From contig JAFADQ010000265.1 in the NCBI GenBank assembly GCA_023424725.1, forward strand, positions 1-6,768: 6,768 nucleotides of DNA, given 5' to 3'. The position numbers were made by a program, and so were the translations under genes. A model generated the notes under the pieces. The model was not told the origin of the DNA. It worked only from the letters and a program-made list of their open reading frames with translations, and did no database searches. Below, piece after piece: positions 1 through 5,976 of this stretch (its first letter is position 1; every line of letters begins with the position of its first letter). This DNA is from Bacteroidota bacterium (GTDB taxonomy: Bacteria > Bacteroidota > Bacteroidia > Cytophagales > Hymenobacteraceae).

Positions 1-242
1 ATAACGTACATACCGTGCTTTTTATCCATTATAATTTTTACGCCGTCCTGATCATACATTTCATCGGCATCTTTTTTCTTATCGAAACCGAGTAAATAAG
101 ACAAACCAGAGCAGCCACCGCCCTGAACACCCACGCGTAAACCATATTCGCCGGGTACGTTTTTATCAGCCAAAATTTTTCTTACTTCCTCCAGCGCCTT
201 AGGCGTAAGTTTTATAGGCGAAGTTTTAGTTGCAGTTTCCAT
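1..242 (-). CDS. HesB/IscA-family (IscA/SufA/ErpA-like) iron-sulfur cluster carrier, N-terminal 80 residues, cut by window edge
   Basis: A-type carriers bind or deliver Fe-S clusters (or iron) to apoproteins in the cytoplasm during Fe-S assembly. Translating the minus strand from the ATG at 242-240 gives 80 residues with no stop before the edge. The start of the fold is clear: IKLTPKALEEVRKIL at residues 10-24, the LRVGVQGGGCSGLSY block at 35-49 with the first of the three family cysteines at Cys44, then DGVKIIMDKK at 66-75. The usual C-terminal Cys-Gly-Cys pair lies outside the window, so completeness cannot be judged. The family is about 105-120 residues long, so roughly two thirds is present. 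The ATG is supported by a consensus promoter just upstream and by the short basic N-terminus expected before the ITLT-like motif. In Bacteroidota such a gene often leads a suf cluster, so sufB/C/D may lie to the left; that is inference. IscA, SufA and ErpA cannot be told apart here. Confidence 0.93.
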   Translation of the reverse strand, partial: METATKTSPIKLTPKALEEVRKILADKNVPGEYGLRVGVQGGGCSGLSYLLGFDKKKDADEMYDQDGVKIIMDKKHGMYV

Positions 243-262
243 TTAGTGCAGATTTTAGTGCA
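242..262 (-). repeat. Two 9-bp direct repeats TGCACTAAA over the iscA transcription/translation start
   Basis: On the minus strand TGCACTAAA occurs twice, at 262-254 and 250-242, with a 12-bp period. The pair starts inside the end of the -7 box, covers the expected transcription start and ends on the A of the ATG. It could be a binding site or chance duplication of an AT-rich leader. Nothing in the window identifies a regulator. Confidence 0.4.
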
Positions 263-292
263 AAAGTAGAATAATAGAAGGGGCAAAACAAA
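261..292 (-). promoter_or_regulatory. Bacteroidota-type promoter of the IscA-family gene
   Basis: On the minus strand the -7 box reads TACTTTTG (268 to 261), a full match to TAnnTTTG. A TTTG -33 box lies at 292-289, 20 bp away, which is the expected spacing for the Bacteroidota primary sigma factor. The start codon at 242 is 18 nt beyond the -7 box, so the leader would be only about 10-15 nt. No Shine-Dalgarno sequence is visible, which is normal for the phylum. The match is read directly; activity is inferred. Confidence 0.65.
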
Positions 293-387
293 TATTAACC
301 CTTCCGGAAGATATAACAGGCAAAGTCGTAAAATGATTTCAGTAAGGTTGTGTAATTTGCTGCCTGATTTTGAGTTATACCTTTACT

Positions 388-918
388 ATGGATATCGTAT
401 TTGTAATTTTAGAGCTTCTGAAGATTATCGTGCCCACGCTTATCGTGGCGGTGGCCATGTATTACCTCACCACGTCGTACATTAACCGCGATTACCGGCA
501 CAAATTGCTGGAGCTCCGGATGGCCAATGCTAAAACCACGCTACCCGCCCGCATGCAAGCCTACGAGCGCATAATTCTGTTGCTGGAGCGCATAACGCCA
601 AGTAACATGCTTATCCGTTTGTCGGGTGCAAGTATGTCGGCACAGGAGTATCACCGGTTTTTGCTGGGCGAGATCAGGAATGAGTTTGAGCACAATATTA
701 CCCAGCAAATGTACATGTCGGATCAGGCCTGGGACCAGGTAAAGCGCGCCCGCGAAGATGTGGTGAACTTAATAAACCGCTCGTTTCAGCAAATGCCCGA
801 GAAAGCCCGCGGCACCGATCTGGCAAAAAAAGTGCTGGAAACTATTATTGCCGAAGAAAACGACCCCACCGCAAACGCCATTATTATGGTGAAACGCGAT
901 GTGCAGCAGTTGTTTTAA
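388..918 (+). CDS. Conserved single-pass membrane protein of unknown function (Bacteroidota family, possibly DUF7935)
   Basis: The protein is 176 residues from the ATG at 388. Residues about 5-28 (VFVILELLKIIVPTLIVAVA and following) form one hydrophobic helix that would anchor it in the inner membrane. The rest is charged and helical, probably cytoplasmic: LPARMQAYERIILLLERITPSN at 52-73 and EIRNEFEHNITQQMYMSDQAW at 95-115 look like conserved family blocks, and the C-terminus (DVQQLF) is helical too. I recall this pattern from a Bacteroidota-only family that I believe is named DUF7935; I could not check that. No catalytic motif is visible. The frame stays open upstream to a TTG at 370, but the ATG is preferred because the membrane helix follows it at once. 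The gene diverges from the IscA-family gene with 145 bp between starts and faces bshA. No convincing promoter is visible. Confidence 0.82.
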   Translation: MDIVFVILELLKIIVPTLIVAVAMYYLTTSYINRDYRHKLLELRMANAKTTLPARMQAYERIILLLERITPSNMLIRLSGASMSAQEYHRFLLGEIRNEFEHNITQQMYMSDQAWDQVKRAREDVVNLINRSFQQMPEKARGTDLAKKVLETIIAEENDPTANAIIMVKRDVQQLF

Positions 919-938
919 GTTGGTTTCTCTGGCCAGGA

Positions 939-1066
939 CCTGTAATTGCGAGCGATAGCGTGGCAATCTGGTCGAGTGCTTTGCAAGGGCAATTAAAAGC
1001 CTGTTACTTTTTCGATTTACAGTTTTTCGCTGTTTACCAGGTTGCTTCGTGCCTCGCAATAACAGG
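939..1066. repeat. 128-bp REP/MITE-like intergenic element with imperfect terminal inverted repeats
   Basis: The left end begins CCTGTAATTGCGAGCG (939 on) and continues through GGCAATCTGGT to 972. The right end, read on the minus strand from 1066 to 1036, begins CCTGTTATTGCGAGGC and continues through GAAGCAACCTGGT. The outer 14 bases match except for one, and the arms realign at the GCAAnCTGGT end after a short gap. The centre (973-1035) has no gene. The ATTGCGAGCGAAGCG...GCAATCT type of sequence is one I recognise as a common dispersed repeat in Bacteroidota gaps. Copy number and mobility cannot be judged from one window. Confidence 0.6.
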
Positions 1067-1071
1067 TTTAG

Positions 1072-1116
1072 AAAAACAGAAATGGCATCATTATTTGTGA
1101 TGCCATTTCTGTTTTT
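1072..1116. terminator. Strong bidirectional intrinsic terminator hairpin
   Basis: Two perfectly complementary 19-nt arms (1072-1090 and 1098-1116) enclose a 7-nt loop, TTATTTG. The stem core is CAGAAATGGCATCA, and the arm ends give a run of T at 1112-1117 on the plus strand and of T on the minus strand opposite 1072-1076. It can therefore end transcription from the membrane-protein gene at 388-918 and also transcripts reading leftward from bshA, although it lies 234 bp past the bshA stop. Confidence 0.85.
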
Positions 1117-1154
1117 TCAATCAGCTTAAATCAAAATTTGGGCCTATGGGTAAC

Positions 1155-1216
1155 GAAGTCCTTCAGAGCTGCGCTCGCAACCTTCTCGCTCCCGCGCTCG
1201 GTTATGTTCAGGATGA
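1155..1216 (-). repeat. Degraded dispersed repeat (TCATCCTGAAC... type)
   Basis: On the minus strand it starts TCATCCTGAACATAACCGAG (1216 down) and ends CTGAAGGACTTC (to 1155), with GAGCG/GCGAGCG motifs repeated in the middle. The opening and closing phrases resemble a common Cytophagales intergenic repeat of the TCATCCTGAAC...GAAGGA kind, here interrupted by a GCGAGC-rich insert. Recognition is from memory and should be confirmed by a search of the genome. Confidence 0.4.
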
Positions 1217-1271
1217 TAGCGCGTGGAGGGGACTGATATATTAGGTTTAATACACTTATTTCACCCATGCG

Positions 1272-1303
1272 CAGTCATGTTGAGGGATAGCGAAACAACT
1301 CGT
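1272..1303 (+). repeat. Short dispersed repeat copy (GTCATGTTGAG... type)
   Basis: The segment reads CAGTCATGTTGAGGGATAGC followed by GAAACAACTCG. Its spacing of GAG, GATAGCG and AA matches the left arm of the element at 939-972 (TGTAATTGCGAGCGATAGCG then TGGCAATC). It appears to be a single arm without an inverted partner. It resembles the GTCATGTTGAGC...CGAAACATCT repeats I know from Bacteroidota gaps; only a search would confirm it. Confidence 0.4.
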
Positions 1304-1349
1304 CAAACAGAACCGCTGCACTAAAAAATCAATAAAAACGTGATGGGGT

Positions 1350-2486
1350 TTAACTAATCGCTAACGATTCTTCAATCACCTTCTTATAAAAGTTTTCATA
1401 TAAGGGCAAAATCTGCTCAATATCAAACTCTTTAGCGCGGGCCAGGGCGTTGTCTTTAAATTGTTGCAGGTTCTCGTCGCGGAGTATATGCAAAGCATTC
1501 TTCACCATATCGGCTACATCGCCTACGTTGCTGGTAAAGCCGGTTACGCCATTAATATTTAGCTCGGGCAAACCTCCGGCGTTGGTAGAAATTACAGGCA
1601 CTTCGCAGGCCATGGCTTCCAGCGCGGCCAAACCAAAGCTTTCTTTTTCAGATGGCATCAGGAATAAATCGCTTACCGACAGTACTTCTTCTACGGCTTC
1701 CAGCTTTCCTAAAAAGCGCACATCGGCATCAATATTCAGGCAGCGGGCCATTTTCTCCAGGCGGGGCCTTTCCGGTCCGTCGCCTACCATCAGCAGCTTG
1801 CTTGGCATTACTTTGCGCACTTCATCAAACACCATAATTACATCGTCCATCCGCTTTACAGGCCGGAAATTGGAGGTGTGCACGAGCAATTTTTCGCCGT
1901 TTGGGCAAATGGCAGATTTAAAATGGTCTTTTTTCTGCTTTTTAAATCTATCCAGGTTAATAAAATTCGGTATTATCTCTATGTTTTTGGTGATGTCGAA
2001 AAGCGTGTACGTGTCTTTACGAAGCGAATCTGAAACTGCGGTAACGCCATTCGATTGGTTTATGCTGAAGGTAACCACCGGCTCGAACGAAGCATCTTTG
2101 CCCACAAGGGTAATATCAGTGCCGTGCAGGGTGGTTATTACCGGTATCCCGATATTCTTGCTCTTTAATATCTGCTTTGCCATAAAGGCCGCCGAAGCAT
2201 GCGGTATGGCATAATGCACGTGCAGCACATCCAGCTTCTCGAACTGCACGATATCTACCATTTTGCTGGCCAGCGCCAGCTCGTATGGCGGATACTGAAA
2301 CAGCGGATAATCCGGAATGTAAACTTCGTGGTAAAATACGTTTTCGTCAAAAAACTCGAGACGGGCAGGCATGCTGTAGGTAATAAAATGCACCTGATGC
2401 CCTTTTTGAGCGAGCGCCTTACCCAATTCTGTAGCTACTACACCCGAGCCGCCAAACGTTGGGTAACACACAATTCCGATTTTCAT
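1350..2486 (-). CDS. bshA: BshA, N-acetyl-alpha-D-glucosaminyl L-malate synthase
   Basis: This cytoplasmic GT4 glycosyltransferase joins UDP-GlcNAc and L-malate to make GlcNAc-malate, the first step of bacillithiol synthesis (BshB then deacetylates and BshC adds cysteine; neither is in the window). The 378-residue length is typical. The N-terminal Rossmann half opens with MKIGIVCYPTFGGSGVVATE, whose glycine loop is diagnostic of BshA, then VHYAIPHASAA at 90-100 and TLHGTDITLVG at 119-129. The second half carries SNFRPVKRMDD at 205-215, LLMVGDGPER at 231-240 and the retaining-GT EX7E motif, Glu282 and Glu290, in SEKESFGLAALEAMACEVP. All expected catalytic blocks are present and intact. The ATG at 2486-2484 is the family start; no Shine-Dalgarno sequence is seen. 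It is transcribed leftward, downstream of nagZ across a 393-bp repeat-rich gap, so it probably has its own promoter, though I could not find a clear -7 box. Confidence 0.95.
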   Translation of the reverse strand: MKIGIVCYPTFGGSGVVATELGKALAQKGHQVHFITYSMPARLEFFDENVFYHEVYIPDYPLFQYPPYELALASKMVDIVQFEKLDVLHVHYAIPHASAAFMAKQILKSKNIGIPVITTLHGTDITLVGKDASFEPVVTFSINQSNGVTAVSDSLRKDTYTLFDITKNIEIIPNFINLDRFKKQKKDHFKSAICPNGEKLLVHTSNFRPVKRMDDVIMVFDEVRKVMPSKLLMVGDGPERPRLEKMARCLNIDADVRFLGKLEAVEEVLSVSDLFLMPSEKESFGLAALEAMACEVPVISTNAGGLPELNINGVTGFTSNVGDVADMVKNALHILRDENLQQFKDNALARAKEFDIEQILPLYENFYKKVIEESLAIS

Positions 2487-2550
2487 AAAATGGTTTTTAC
2501 CGGGGTTTATGCTTGAACAGGTAAGTTACTATTTTGTTGTTATTTGATGG

Positions 2551-2593
2551 TTGTTAATTGTTGATTGGTGGTTGCTGATTGTTAATTGTTGAT
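2551..2593. repeat. Direct repeat of TTGTTAATTGTTGAT (28-bp period)
   Basis: The same 15-mer occurs at 2551-2565 and 2579-2593, separated by a GGTGGTTGC-like stretch. A 15-base core from 2577-2591 also occurs inverted at 2860-2874, just beyond the nagZ stop codon, and looser AACAATCATCAATC copies lie at 2679-2706. These low-complexity TTGTTAATTGTTGATTG arrays resemble intergenic repeats common in Bacteroidota. Confidence 0.6.
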
Positions 2594-2726
2594 CGCAAGC
2601 TAATGAGAATTAGGCGGCGGTGGACATTTTTTTGCCCTTTACAGCTTACACGTTGGTTGTTTATCCCGAAGAAACTTAACAATCATCAATCATAAATTAA
2701 CAATACTAATTGGCCTGTTTCACCTC

Positions 2727-2776
2727 GGTCTGTGCCTTCACAGACCGAAAGCAGGTGGTCTGTGAAGGCACAGACC
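2727..2776. repeat. Nested perfect palindrome: inverted 20-bp arms, each itself a hairpin
   Basis: The arm at 2727-2746 is GGTCTGTG-CCTT-CACAGACC, itself an 8-bp stem with a 4-nt loop. The arm at 2757-2776 is its exact reverse complement, GGTCTGTG-AAGG-CACAGACC. The 10-base spacer is GAAAGCAGGT. The segment can fold as one 20-bp stem with a 10-nt loop or as two adjacent short hairpins. No T-run follows on either strand, so a standard terminator role is unlikely. A mobile REP-like unit, a protein site or an RNA processing or stability hairpin for the nagZ 3' end are the options. Confidence 0.85.
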
Positions 2777-2859
2777 ACGGAAACGTACAACATTTAACAA
2801 TCAACTTAAGCTGCAACAGCCAAAAAATCGCCCATTACAGCCTAATCCCAACTAACAAC

Positions 2860-2874
2860 CAACAATTAACAATC
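2860..2874 (-). repeat. Inverted copy of the TTGTTAATTGTTG repeat next to the nagZ stop
   Basis: Read on the minus strand this segment is GATTGTTAATTGTTG, identical to plus-strand 2577-2591. With the copies at 2551-2593 it brackets the whole gap, including the palindrome, as an outer inverted repeat about 270 bp apart. Because the sequence is simple, part of the match may be compositional. Confidence 0.55.
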
Positions 2875-2879
2875 AATCA

Positions 2880-5825
2880 TTACGTTTTCGGCAATAGCGC
2901 TTTGTACACCACATCGTGTATCCTGGTCCGGATGTTATACTTTACCAGTTTGGTGTTTTCAGCGTCCGGATAGGTGCGGTTAGAAAGGAAAATGTAGATC
3001 AGGCGGGTTTCCGGGTCTATCCATACGCCGGTGCCGGTAAAGCCGGTGTGGCCGAAGGTGAGGGGCGAGGCCAGATCGGAAGTTGGGCCGTTGCCTGCAG
3101 GTTCGGGTTTGTCCCAGCCAAGCCCGCGGCGGCTGTTCTTAAATTGCTTTTTAGAGAATTCGGTAACTACTTTCTTTTTGAAATAATCGTGCCCACCGTA
3201 TTTACCGTTGTTCAGATTCATCTGAAGAATTTTTGCCAGGTCGTTAGAATTAGAGAACAAGCCCGCGTGGCCGGCTACACCACCAAACATGGCAGCGCCC
3301 TGGTCGTGAACGGTGCCGCACACAATTGCTTTGCGCCAGTAATTATCCTGTTCGGTAGGCGCGATGCAGGTCTCATCAAACCTGTTGAGTGGCCTGTAGG
3401 TGGTATAATTCATACCAAGAGGGCCATAAAAATGCTGGTCCAGAAACTCGTCTATCGGCTGGTTTAGTTGCTTTTCGGCGATGCGTTTTAAGATATAAAA
3501 ACCGAGGTCGCTGTATTTGTAGTCGTATTTTCCGGCTGCGTTTTTCGCGATCAGCTTAGATTCTACTGTCCATTTCCAAACCGAATCCTCCATCGATTTA
3601 ATAGAGAAAATGCCGGGTGCTACGGGATTGCAGAAAAGTTCGTTCTCTATGCTGGCGTAAAACAAGCTGCTGAGGCCTTTTTTATCAACCGTTTTTTGCC
3701 AGTGCGGAATAAAAGGCGCCAAACCGGCCTGATGCGCCAGCACGTCGCGAAGCACCAGATTTTGCTTATTGCTGCCTTTTAGCTCGGGTAAATAAACCGA
3801 AATTTTCTGGTCAAGGTCTAATTTCCCCTGGTCTTTAAGAAACATTATAGCCTGCAGCGTGGAAACAACTTTAGTTACCGAGGCAATATCGTAAATAGAT
3901 GTATTGGTTACCGGCCGGGATTTGTCGTAAGTAAAGTGCCCGTAAGATTTATTGAACACAACCGCGCCGTCTTTTGCCACCAAAACCTGCGCGCCGGGCG
4001 TAGCGGCGTAGGCAATAGCCTCTGTAGCGATGTTATCTATCTGTGCCAGCACCGCCGAGCTTAACCCAACCGCTTCGGGCACGGTGTAGCGCAGGCGGCC
4101 AAGGCTTTGCGTAGCGATTCCGGTGCCCGATTTAAACTTTTGAGAGGCTGTAACGGGCAATTTCCCCTTTGCTTCAAGGGCGCCAAATAAAACCTGCGGG
4201 GCGATAAGCTGTGTAGATTCGTTATCTTCGTAAGCGCTCAAAATCCATTTAGAGTTCTCGAATAACCGAAGGCTGTAGGGGTTGCCAAAGGTTACAATTA
4301 CCACATTGGTAACTTTTTGCAGCGTATCTATCAGCCGCAAAGTGCCCGCGCTTATTGCGTAGTTGTTATGCGGCTTGCTCTGGATATCGTGAATGCCCAC
4401 CACCACTGTTCCGTACGATTTAAGATGATGGAACATTTGCAGGAAAACGCTGTCGGCTTCGTACTTGTAAGGCAGCGCGAAATGATTAAATGCGGCGTAG
4501 TTTCCTAAGGTTTTTTGAAACGTATTTCCCAGCTCGCGGCCAATGCTAAGCGAGGCGAAGGTGGTTGTATCGATCATCCGGAAGGGCAGCAACTTTTTCT
4601 CGTTTGCCACCACCGTCATGGCCTTTTCGAAGAGTTGCTGCTGTACGGCGTTGCTCATGGGGCGGTCTACTTCCTGCTGCAGGTTGGTAAGGTTTACAGG
4701 CTGGTAGTTGTTTAGCCCGGCCCAGAATTTGGTGCTCAGGATCTTCTTTACGCGCCGGTCTATTTCTTCCTGGGTAATAAGGCAATTCTCTACCGCGAAG
4801 TGAATTTGCTCTACGGCCTTGGCCACATCTTCCGGAAATAACAATACATCGTTTCCGGCCAGCAAAGCTTTCAGGTCTACTTCGCCGGGCGCGTAATAAT
4901 TGGCCACGCCTTTCATGTTAAGCGCATCTGTAAAAATCAACCCTTTGTAGCCCATTTGTTTTTGCAGCAAACCGGTAACAATTGCAGGCGAGAGCGACGA
5001 GGCCAGGTTACGGGTAGTATCGAAATGTGGCATTTGCATGTGCGCCACCATTACGCCCATTACGCCGGCGCCAAAGGCTTTGCGGAAAGGATATAACTCT
5101 ATGTCGTTTAAGCGGTCGTAGCCATAATTAAGCACCGGAAGCGTGTAATGCGAGTCAGAATCGGTATCGCCGTGGCCCGGAAAATGCTTCGCAACTGCCA
5201 GAATGCCATGGTCTTGCAAGCCTTCCATATAGGCCAAACCGCGCTCGGCTACATGTTCTTTGTTTTCGCCAAAAGAGCGGGTACCGATTACCGGATTCAT
5301 GGGGTTGCTGTTCACGTCTATCACCGGCGAAAAACTTACATGCACGCCCATGCGCTTTAATTTTAGGGCAATTTCGCGGCCCATTAAATAGGTATAGCGC
5401 GGGTCGCCAATGGCGCCAAGGGTCATTTGCCTCGGGAAGCGCATAGAGCTGTCGAGGCGCATATTCAGGCCCCATTCGGCATCCATCGCAATAAGCAAGG
5501 GCACTTTTGCTATGGATTGGTAACGGTTGGTAAGTTTGGCCTGCCGCACCGGCCCGCCCTGCATAAACATCAGTCCGCCAATATTATGAAGACGCACTAA
5601 ACGCTCTATTTCTGTTACATGCGCCTGGTCCAGGTTAGAGTATGCGGCTACCATAAATAGCTGACCGATACGCTGTTGCGGGGTCATGCTTTTAAAAACG
5701 CTGTCTACCCACTGCCGCTTTTTGGCAGCCGCTATCAGGCTTTCCGCCTCGTTGGCCATGGCAGGCAAACAATACAGAAGGCACAAAAGGCAAACAGCTA
5801 TGGTACGTTTTAAGATCAGGTTCAT
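2880..5825 (-). CDS. nagZ: Secreted NagZ-type GH3 beta-N-acetylglucosaminidase fused to a C-terminal beta-lactamase-family serine hydrolase
   Basis: The protein has 981 residues from the ATG at 5825. Residues 1-24 form a signal peptide (basic MNLILKR, Leu/Cys-rich core, AMA before Asn25), so it is exported, probably to the periplasm. GH3 domain, about 48-365: KHFPGHGDTDSDSH at 213-226 holds the Asp224/His226 acid-base dyad of NagZ, and FTDALNMKG at 298-306 the nucleophile Asp300. A GH3 C-terminal-type alpha/beta domain follows (about 400-565). Serine-hydrolase domain, about 585-978: SVTK at 649-652 (Ser649, Lys652), YSD at 771-773 in place of YxN, HAGLF at 853-857 and HTG at 926-928 as the KTG equivalent. 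The GH3 part should remove GlcNAc from GlcNAc-MurNAc muropeptides. The second domain resembles Bacillus AmiE, a MurNAc-L-Ala amidase, though an esterase or D,D-peptidase is possible. The frame is open to an ATG at 5915, but that 30-residue extension covers the promoter and would bury the signal peptide. Confidence 0.93.
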   Translation of the reverse strand: MNLILKRTIAVCLLCLLYCLPAMANEAESLIAAAKKRQWVDSVFKSMTPQQRIGQLFMVAAYSNLDQAHVTEIERLVRLHNIGGLMFMQGGPVRQAKLTNRYQSIAKVPLLIAMDAEWGLNMRLDSSMRFPRQMTLGAIGDPRYTYLMGREIALKLKRMGVHVSFSPVIDVNSNPMNPVIGTRSFGENKEHVAERGLAYMEGLQDHGILAVAKHFPGHGDTDSDSHYTLPVLNYGYDRLNDIELYPFRKAFGAGVMGVMVAHMQMPHFDTTRNLASSLSPAIVTGLLQKQMGYKGLIFTDALNMKGVANYYAPGEVDLKALLAGNDVLLFPEDVAKAVEQIHFAVENCLITQEEIDRRVKKILSTKFWAGLNNYQPVNLTNLQQEVDRPMSNAVQQQLFEKAMTVVANEKKLLPFRMIDTTTFASLSIGRELGNTFQKTLGNYAAFNHFALPYKYEADSVFLQMFHHLKSYGTVVVGIHDIQSKPHNNYAISAGTLRLIDTLQKVTNVVIVTFGNPYSLRLFENSKWILSAYEDNESTQLIAPQVLFGALEAKGKLPVTASQKFKSGTGIATQSLGRLRYTVPEAVGLSSAVLAQIDNIATEAIAYAATPGAQVLVAKDGAVVFNKSYGHFTYDKSRPVTNTSIYDIASVTKVVSTLQAIMFLKDQGKLDLDQKISVYLPELKGSNKQNLVLRDVLAHQAGLAPFIPHWQKTVDKKGLSSLFYASIENELFCNPVAPGIFSIKSMEDSVWKWTVESKLIAKNAAGKYDYKYSDLGFYILKRIAEKQLNQPIDEFLDQHFYGPLGMNYTTYRPLNRFDETCIAPTEQDNYWRKAIVCGTVHDQGAAMFGGVAGHAGLFSNSNDLAKILQMNLNNGKYGGHDYFKKKVVTEFSKKQFKNSRRGLGWDKPEPAGNGPTSDLASPLTFGHTGFTGTGVWIDPETRLIYIFLSNRTYPDAENTKLVKYNIRTRIHDVVYKALLPKT

Positions 5826-5892
5826 ATTTATGTAAAAAGAGCTGCTTTTTCGCGCGGTTCCGGTTCTGCCAGATTCACAGCCCACTATCTTG

Positions 5893-5900
5893 CAAAAGTA
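5893..5900 (-). promoter_or_regulatory. -7 promoter box of nagZ
   Basis: Minus-strand TACTTTTG (5900 to 5893) is a perfect TAnnTTTG match and identical to the iscA -7 box. The -33 region about 20 bp upstream is poor (GGTTTATGG rather than TTTG). It leaves a leader of about 60 nt before the ATG at 5825 and lies inside the longer alternative reading frame, which argues for the shorter start. Confidence 0.5.
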
Positions 5901-5976
5901 ACAAGAAATGGCCATAAACCGACGTTAAAATGCGCTGAGAAAGGCAGATATTGGCGCTTCTTTAGTTATTAACCAT

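Larger units (their letters stand above)
919..1349. other. 431-bp gap between convergent genes, filled with degraded repeats and a terminator
   Basis: No credible coding sequence is visible on either strand. The gap holds an inverted-repeat element (939-1066), a terminator hairpin six bases beyond it (1072-1116), and two shorter repeat-like segments (1155-1216 and 1272-1303). Between these I see nothing recognisable. The stretch just after the bshA stop (1322-1349) is T-rich on the minus strand but has no convincing stem. Confidence 0.7.
2487..2879. other. 393-bp AT-rich gap upstream of bshA, repeats around a palindrome
   Basis: No credible gene is visible. The gap contains TTGTTAATTGTTGAT-type repeats near both ends and a nested palindrome in the middle. 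It must hold the end of the nagZ transcript and probably the bshA promoter, but no full TAnnTTTG box on the minus strand and no hairpin followed by a T-run was found. Confidence 0.6.

Noticed and set aside
356..385. TTTG-N18-TACCTTTA as a promoter for the small membrane protein
   Set aside because: The -7 box has one mismatch and ends two bases before the ATG, so transcription would start at or after the start codon.
370..387. TTG start six codons upstream for the small membrane protein
   Set aside because: The ATG at 388 directly precedes the membrane helix, and nothing supports the rare start.
769..1059. Minus-strand 96-codon open frame
   Set aside because: It overlaps the end of the membrane-protein gene and the inverted-repeat element, and the translation is low-complexity and basic with no domain.
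1450..2214. Plus-strand 254-codon open frame opposite bshA
   Set aside because: It is an antisense shadow of an intact bshA; its serine-rich translation has no recognisable domain.
2727..2776. Palindrome as a small CRISPR array
   Set aside because: There are only two units, in opposite orientation, with a 10-base spacer and no cas genes.
2710..2973. Plus-strand 87-codon open frame over the palindrome
   Set aside because: It is made of repeats plus the antisense of the nagZ end.
5826..5915. N-terminal extension of the nagZ fusion to an ATG at 5915
   Set aside because: The 30 extra residues contain the TACTTTTG promoter box and would place the signal peptide internally; the ATG at 5825 starts a normal signal sequence.
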